This document shows, piece by piece, positions 38,695-42,526 of a stretch of DNA of 42,526 nucleotides. The translations under genes and the position numbers were made by a program. How positions within the stretch are numbered: the stretch's first letter is position 1; each line of letters starts with the position of its first letter. The stretch is from Thioalkalivibrio denitrificans (GTDB lineage: Bacteria > Pseudomonadota > Gammaproteobacteria > Ectothiorhodospirales > Ectothiorhodospiraceae). The notes beneath the pieces are model-generated. The model saw only the letters and a list, made by a program, of their open reading frames with translations, was not told where the DNA came from and searched no databases. The stretch lies in contig NZ_MVBK01000014.1 of assembly GCF_002000365.1 (NCBI RefSeq), positions 1-42,526 on the forward strand, written 5' to 3'.

Positions 38695-39698
38695 GCCTCC
38701 TGCCGGCCGAAACGGCCTCGCGTCATGTACAGATCATCGCCCGCCACGTCCCAGTCGGAACCATCAGGCATCTCTCCCTCGTCGACACCCTGGCTGTCGA
38801 TCAGATTCACCTCCGGCGGCTTGCCCGCGCCGGCCTGCATGAGCGGCATGGGCGGGGTGTTGCGGTTGTTGGAGACCATCAGGTCCATCTGGCGCACCGC
38901 GGGCTTGCCTTCGATGAAGACGTTGTTGGATGCGGTGATGAACTCGGCCTTCTGCTTGATGGTGCCGGAACGCACTCCGCCGCCGCACTTGGCGGGCTCG
39001 TCGCCCTTGCTCCTGGCAAAGTCCGCGGACTTGTGGCAGGCGGGGTTGCCTTCGATGAATACGGTACCGGCCGCGTTGGCCGTGTCGCCAGACTTGGCCA
39101 CGTTGTTGTAGACCACCGCGCGGCATTTCTTGCCGCGCTTGGTCTTGCAGATGTCGACGGTGTTGAGCGTGCCGCCGGAGTCGGCGTGCACGGCGGTGCG
39201 GCCGTTGATGACCACGTTGCTGCCGGAGGTGTCGGCCGCGGCCAGTTCCTCCAGGCTGAGCACCTCGATGATGCCGGGGGTGTATTCGATCAGGTCGGCG
39301 ATGGTGGCGGCGAGATTGTCCGCCTTGCCGGCGGCCGGATCCTCGGCAGGCAGGCCGGTGTGGGGCTCGATGCGCACGCCCCCTTCATCGTCCGGCGGCG
39401 GTGCGGGTACGTAGCCGGGCACGTAGGCCTTGAGCACGTCCTCGACGCTCGGACCGCCGCTCGCGATGAACTCGTTGACCGAGGCGCGCAGCGCCCGCTC
39501 GGAGGCGCCGGCATCGGCAAAGACGGCCACACCCTCGGCGCTGCCGATGGCGCCGTTCTGCCAAGCGGTGAGGTCGGCCTTGATCAGGCCGCGGTTGCTG
39601 GTGCGCCAGGCCTTGCTGCCCTGCTTGTAGAGCGAGACGTTGGGGCTTTCGTCGTGATACTGCACGCCGCCCGATCCGCTCATGGCTGATGTGAACAT
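38691..39698 (-). CDS. DUF4150/PAAR-like T6SS spike protein
   Basis: 335 aa with a strong ribosome site (GGGGGAGGA) before the ATG at 39698. The centre matches DUF4150: SGSNVVINGRTAVHADSGGT, VVYNNVAKSGDTANAAGTVF, IEGNPACHKSADFARSKGDE, CGGGVRSGTIKQKAEF and ASNNVFIEGKPAVRQMDLM. PAAR-like proteins cap the VgrG spike and carry effectors. The N-terminal 130 residues (LYKQGSKAWRTSNRGLIKAD) are specific to this protein and may be an adaptor. The stop overlaps the effector start. Confidence 0.82.
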   Translation of the reverse strand: MFTSAMSGSGGVQYHDESPNVSLYKQGSKAWRTSNRGLIKADLTAWQNGAIGSAEGVAVFADAGASERALRASVNEFIASGGPSVEDVLKAYVPGYVPAPPPDDEGGVRIEPHTGLPAEDPAAGKADNLAATIADLIEYTPGIIEVLSLEELAAADTSGSNVVINGRTAVHADSGGTLNTVDICKTKRGKKCRAVVYNNVAKSGDTANAAGTVFIEGNPACHKSADFARSKGDEPAKCGGGVRSGTIKQKAEFITASNNVFIEGKPAVRQMDLMVSNNRNTPPMPLMQAGAGKPPEVNLIDSQGVDEGEMPDGSDWDVAGDDLYMTRGRFGRQEA

Positions 39699-39761
39699 GG
39701 GTCCTCCCCCTCCCTTAGCGTGCCGTTGTCTGCCGATCCACCGCTTCGCGGCGCTCCGTGT

Positions 39762-40949
39762 TCATGCGGCCCGGGCGCCGGTCTGAGCGCCGTGGGGCCG
39801 CCGGAGCAGCACCGCGCCCCGCTGAGGCGATCCGCCCGCTTCCGTGGCCATGCAGTTGTCGACCACGGGATGCTCGAACTCCAGGCGCGCACAGGCGAGT
39901 GCGAGCGCCACGGGCAGCGAGGCCGCGCCGATGTCGCCAAGGCTGAGATTGAGGTTGAGGCGCTCCGGAACGGCGGGCTCCGGGGCAGGCACGGCGTCGG
40001 CTTCGCCGAGCGCCACGGCCACCCGCTCCGCCTCGGGCAACTCCGTGGGCCACAGCCGGCTTTCGGTCTGGTACCACTCCAGCAGGGCGGACGCGTCCGA
40101 TCCCAGCGTGAGCACCAGCGCACCCAGATCCTCGAGCGGGCGCTTTGCGTGGCCGAGCGCTTCACGCATGGCGCGGCCGAGCCCTTCGAGCCGGTGCCTG
40201 TGGGGCGCGCCGGCGTGGGGCTCGTCGGACACGGCCAGGGCATCGAGCCAGGCCATCACAGACCCATCGTCCTCGAGCTTGCGCTCCAGGACCAGGCAGC
40301 AGGCCGCCTCGCCGGGCACCACGCCGTCGCTTCTCACCGTCTGCGCGCGGCCCGCGCGCGCCAGCGCCCGGCAGGTCAGCTCATCCACCAGCGAGTCGAC
40401 TGCCCCGAAGATCACCGCGTCCCAGCCCTCCTCGTCCCAGGCTTCGAGCGTACGAAGCAGCGCGCGCGTCGCACAGCCCCGGAGCGGTGCGATACGAACG
40501 TCGAGAGACTCGCGCCCGGCGTCACGGGTCCGGAGCCTGTGCGCCCACCGATCGGTATGCAGGATGCTGCCGCGCTCCGAATCCGGGCCGGGCACAAGCA
40601 CCTGGACAAGGACCTTTCGGCCCTCCCCGACGGGCGCCGGCCAGCGTGCAAGCGCACCGTCCAGCGCGAGCGCCAGAGCACTGAACATTCGTTCGTCGGG
40701 ATCCATCGCCGGCAGGTGACTTCGCGCCAGCATCACGGCAGCGTCGCCGTCGTCGCCGGGCAAGGGCGCCGTCAGATTTTCGTCGGCGCGTGCCAGTGAG
40801 TGGCCGGCCGCCACGACACCGAACAGCCCGAAAGGCTGATCTCCCGCTCCGCAGTGCAGACCGACGGCGGTGATGGCGACACCGGCCGGCGCGAGCGCGA
40901 AGGCATCGGCGGTTTGCCCTTCGGGCAATTTTGAGACCGCGCCGGACAC
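39762..40949 (-). CDS. Beta-ketoacyl synthase-fold protein without catalytic histidines (T6SS-linked)
   Basis: 395 aa, GTG start at 40949. A thiolase-fold pattern is visible: VAITAVGLHCGAGDQPFGLF at the start, APLRGCATRALLRTLEAW with Cys159 where ketosynthases hold the nucleophile, WDAVIFGAVDSLVDE, RSDGVVPGEAACCLVLERKL, and LSLGDIGAASLPVALALACA. The two conserved His motifs (HGT and GH in active enzymes) read TLGSDAS and SLGDIG, so ketosynthase chemistry is unlikely. A structural or binding role in T6SS assembly is inferred from its place between DUF2169 and PAAR-like genes. It starts 3 bp after the preceding stop. Confidence 0.65.
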   Translation of the reverse strand: MSGAVSKLPEGQTADAFALAPAGVAITAVGLHCGAGDQPFGLFGVVAAGHSLARADENLTAPLPGDDGDAAVMLARSHLPAMDPDERMFSALALALDGALARWPAPVGEGRKVLVQVLVPGPDSERGSILHTDRWAHRLRTRDAGRESLDVRIAPLRGCATRALLRTLEAWDEEGWDAVIFGAVDSLVDELTCRALARAGRAQTVRSDGVVPGEAACCLVLERKLEDDGSVMAWLDALAVSDEPHAGAPHRHRLEGLGRAMREALGHAKRPLEDLGALVLTLGSDASALLEWYQTESRLWPTELPEAERVAVALGEADAVPAPEPAVPERLNLNLSLGDIGAASLPVALALACARLEFEHPVVDNCMATEAGGSPQRGAVLLRRPHGAQTGARAA

Positions 40950-40952
40950 CGC

Positions 40953-41309
40953 TCAGGCCACCGGCCGGGCGAAGCCCGCCTTGAGCACTTCCGGGAGCCG
41001 CTCGGCGTAGTCGTCCGCGAGGCTGACCTGTTCGCCGTCGATGCGCACCAGTTCGTCGCGCACGTGGCGCAGTGCGGCCGAAAAGCGTTCGTCAAAACCG
41101 GATACGAGCTTGTTGGCGCCGCTGGTGGCGGCCACGACGGCCAGCAGGGCGGGCTTGACGACCTTGGCCTCGAAGAGGCCATCGTCCCGGATCTCCTCGG
41201 GCCTGAAGGACTGGATCTCCCGCAGATGACGTTCCAGCGGAGTCCCGATCTTTCCCACCACCTTGTCCATGGCGTTGCCGGATACTTGTTCTTTGTGTTT
41301 TCCGAACAT
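40953..41309 (-). CDS. Small conserved-looking protein of unknown function in the T6SS cassette
   Basis: 118 aa from the ATG at 41309 with AGGAGA upstream. Helical by eye (AMDKVVGKIGTPLERHLREI, KPALLAVVAATSGANKLVSG, FSAALRHVRDELVRIDGEQ). No signal peptide and no motif I recognise. It lies between DUF2169 (26-bp gap) and the ketosynthase-like gene (3-bp gap), so it probably belongs to the same complex. Confidence 0.65.
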   Translation of the reverse strand: MFGKHKEQVSGNAMDKVVGKIGTPLERHLREIQSFRPEEIRDDGLFEAKVVKPALLAVVAATSGANKLVSGFDERFSAALRHVRDELVRIDGEQVSLADDYAERLPEVLKAGFARPVA

Positions 41310-41335
41310 GGTTCTCTCCTTAGGTCTTAAGGCCT

Positions 41336-42421
41336 CTATGCTCCGGCCGCCGTCTGCGGCGGCCGCTCCTTTCTCCCAGGCACCGGCACATCCGCCCCGG
41401 TGTCGGGGTCCTTCAGAATCACCCAGCCCCGGCGCGTGTCCTCGAGCCGCCAGGGCACGGCGGCGCGGTAGATCATGGCAAGCCAGCGCTCGTCGGTGTT
41501 GATCACCAGGGTGTCGCACACGGGCTCCAGCGCCTCGGTGCGCCCGTCGATCACGGTGAAGAGCTGCGCCCGATGGGCGGGCAGTTCGATCAGCACGTCG
41601 TGGCGCGGCGGCTGACCCTGGAACAGGCCCCGCAGCGAGAGCAGTTCGCCGCCAGTAAACGGTTTCGGGAAACGCTGGTCCGCAGGCGCCGCGTTGTGCA
41701 CGCCGGGCCGCAGGTCCTCGCCCCAGGGGCAACCGCCGAAGGCCTCGGGGTCCTCCACCGGTTCGCCCGCGTCGCTCACGCGCGGCTCCCAGAAGGGCGG
41801 CAACGGCCCGAAGCCGGCCGGGGGAACCTGCTGCGTGGGCGCGTCGATGAACGGCGGGCCGATCTCCACGCGCGGCAACGTGTCGCTGATCAGGCGCCCG
41901 CCGTGGACGTTGAAACCCGTGCCCGCCGGATTGGCGGCGCAGACCTGGTCCTCGTCGCGCGGGTTGGATCCGCCGAAGGCGTACTCGTAGCGAAGCGGTG
42001 TGGGCACCACGGGGCCGGTGACCTTGAGGTTGTGGTGCAGCAGAAAGCGCGACCAGTGCCGGGGGCCGAACACGCGCACGGACTTTTGCCACTGCGTGCC
42101 ATCGCGAAGGCGCAGCCCGACCCGCACCTCCATGGCGTTGAGATCGGCGCGGGGCGGGTAGGCGGTGCCGTAGAGATAGAGCTCCGCGCCTTCCTTGAAC
42201 GGCGCGATCTCGGAGGCCTCGCACAGGCTGGTGGTCTCCGGGTCGCCGTGGTGGCTGTCCGCCTCGATCAGCGGCGGCGTGGGCAGCACCGGCGTGAGGG
42301 TGCCGTCGGTGTCGAAGCGGTGGACGGCCTTGAACACCACGGTCAGCTGCGCCTCGCGCGCGGCGCTCCAGCCCGGGTAGAGGCCGGCGGCCCAGAGCGA
42401 CTGGTTGGCCAGCTCAAGCAT
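41336..42421 (-). CDS. DUF2169 domain protein (T6SS accessory/adaptor)
   Basis: 361 aa from the ATG at 42421 (MLELANQSLWAAGLYPGWSA). DUF2169 features: LTVVFKAVHRFDTDGTLTPV, SEIAPFKEGAELYLYGTAYP, SVRVFGPRHWSRFLLHHNLK, RYEYAFGGSNPRDED and NPAGTGFN. In other bacteria such proteins help load PAAR/DUF4150 effectors onto the spike. The start overlaps the end of the upstream gene by 8 bp. A longer frame to 42502 exists but lacks family character. Confidence 0.85.
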   Translation of the reverse strand: MLELANQSLWAAGLYPGWSAAREAQLTVVFKAVHRFDTDGTLTPVLPTPPLIEADSHHGDPETTSLCEASEIAPFKEGAELYLYGTAYPPRADLNAMEVRVGLRLRDGTQWQKSVRVFGPRHWSRFLLHHNLKVTGPVVPTPLRYEYAFGGSNPRDEDQVCAANPAGTGFNVHGGRLISDTLPRVEIGPPFIDAPTQQVPPAGFGPLPPFWEPRVSDAGEPVEDPEAFGGCPWGEDLRPGVHNAAPADQRFPKPFTGGELLSLRGLFQGQPPRHDVLIELPAHRAQLFTVIDGRTEALEPVCDTLVINTDERWLAMIYRAAVPWRLEDTRRGWVILKDPDTGADVPVPGRKERPPQTAAGA

Positions 42422-42526
42422 GGGCGCGGGCCCCCGGATTGACGCCGCGCGCCGGTTCGTCCGAAGACTGCAGACGCCGGAGCACCTCGATACGCTGCGC
42501 ATGCCAGGCGCGCGGCGTCAATCCGG
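42414..42526 (-). CDS. 3' end of an upstream gene in the T6SS cassette (partial)
   Basis: The open minus-strand frame from the right edge reads GLTPRAWHAQRIEVLRRLQS and ends GVNPGARAHA at TGA 42414-42416. The 8-bp overlap with the DUF2169 start fits an operon. It is too short to identify. It lies across a 20-bp inverted repeat at the window edge, so part of it could be an assembly artefact. Confidence 0.4.
   Translation of the reverse strand, partial: GLTPRAWHAQRIEVLRRLQSSDEPARGVNPGARAHA
42434..42526. repeat. 20-bp perfect inverted repeat ending at the last base of the window
   Basis: CCGGATTGACGCCGCGCGCC (42434-42453) and GGCGCGCGGCGTCAATCCGG (42507-42526) are exact reverse complements with a 53-bp loop. 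Confidence 0.85.

Overview
The window is G+C-rich DNA, most likely from the chromosome of a gammaproteobacterium. The block mnmG-rsmG-parA-parB-atpIBEFHAGDC-glmU-glmS is the classical gammaproteobacterial arrangement. A CysB-type regulator divergent from a DsrC/TusE homologue, together with abundant GTAGGTCGGGCTTCAGCCCGAC-type REP hairpins, suggests a sulfur-metabolising lineage near Ectothiorhodospiraceae/Chromatiales. That placement is an inference, because there is no rRNA gene to test it.

Layout. (1) 1-3639: a membrane diguanylate cyclase with an NMT1/THI5-like sensor (runs off the left edge), then phosphate acetyltransferase and citrate synthase, divergent with only 33 bp between start codons. 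(2) 3640-7356: REP-like and tandem repeats, a DsrC/TusE homologue without the catalytic cysteines, cysB, a lipoprotein and a rhodanese. (3) About 6.6-18.36 kb: an accessory island lying directly downstream of glmS. It holds hicAB, vapB with a nonsense-broken vapC, a second hicAB with a shortened toxin and a MITE between the genes, an NPYA-repeat protein plus HExxH metallopeptidase pair, a membrane protein, an IS256 transposase remnant, a HIT-HNH operon, a second HNH endonuclease, an orphan RHH antitoxin, a glmS scar and hipBA. Much of 10.2-16 kb is visibly poorer in G+C than its surroundings. (4) 18371-33774: the housekeeping block, all on the minus strand. It covers cell-wall precursor synthesis (GlmU, GlmS), F1Fo ATP synthase with a near-consensus sigma-70 promoter, chromosome partition (ParA, ParB) and tRNA/rRNA modification (MnmG, RsmG). 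(5) 34253-42526: a type VI secretion accessory operon on the minus strand. In transcription order it has the end of an unknown gene, DUF2169, a small protein, a ketosynthase-fold protein lacking both catalytic histidines, a DUF4150/PAAR-like protein, a 1067-aa VasX-like effector candidate, and a 413-aa membrane protein that is the best candidate immunity protein. Several of these genes overlap by 4-8 bp.

How they work together. The island looks like a decaying defence/toxin-antitoxin hotspot. Three antitoxin genes (vapB, hicB2, RHH) are intact while their toxins are stopped, shortened or missing. Intergenic 116-bp repeats separate the small modules. The most promising undescribed units are the HIT-HNH pair, the NPYA-metallopeptidase pair, and the T6SS cassette with its degenerate ketosynthase. 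All functional calls come from reading motifs by eye, and no database search was possible.
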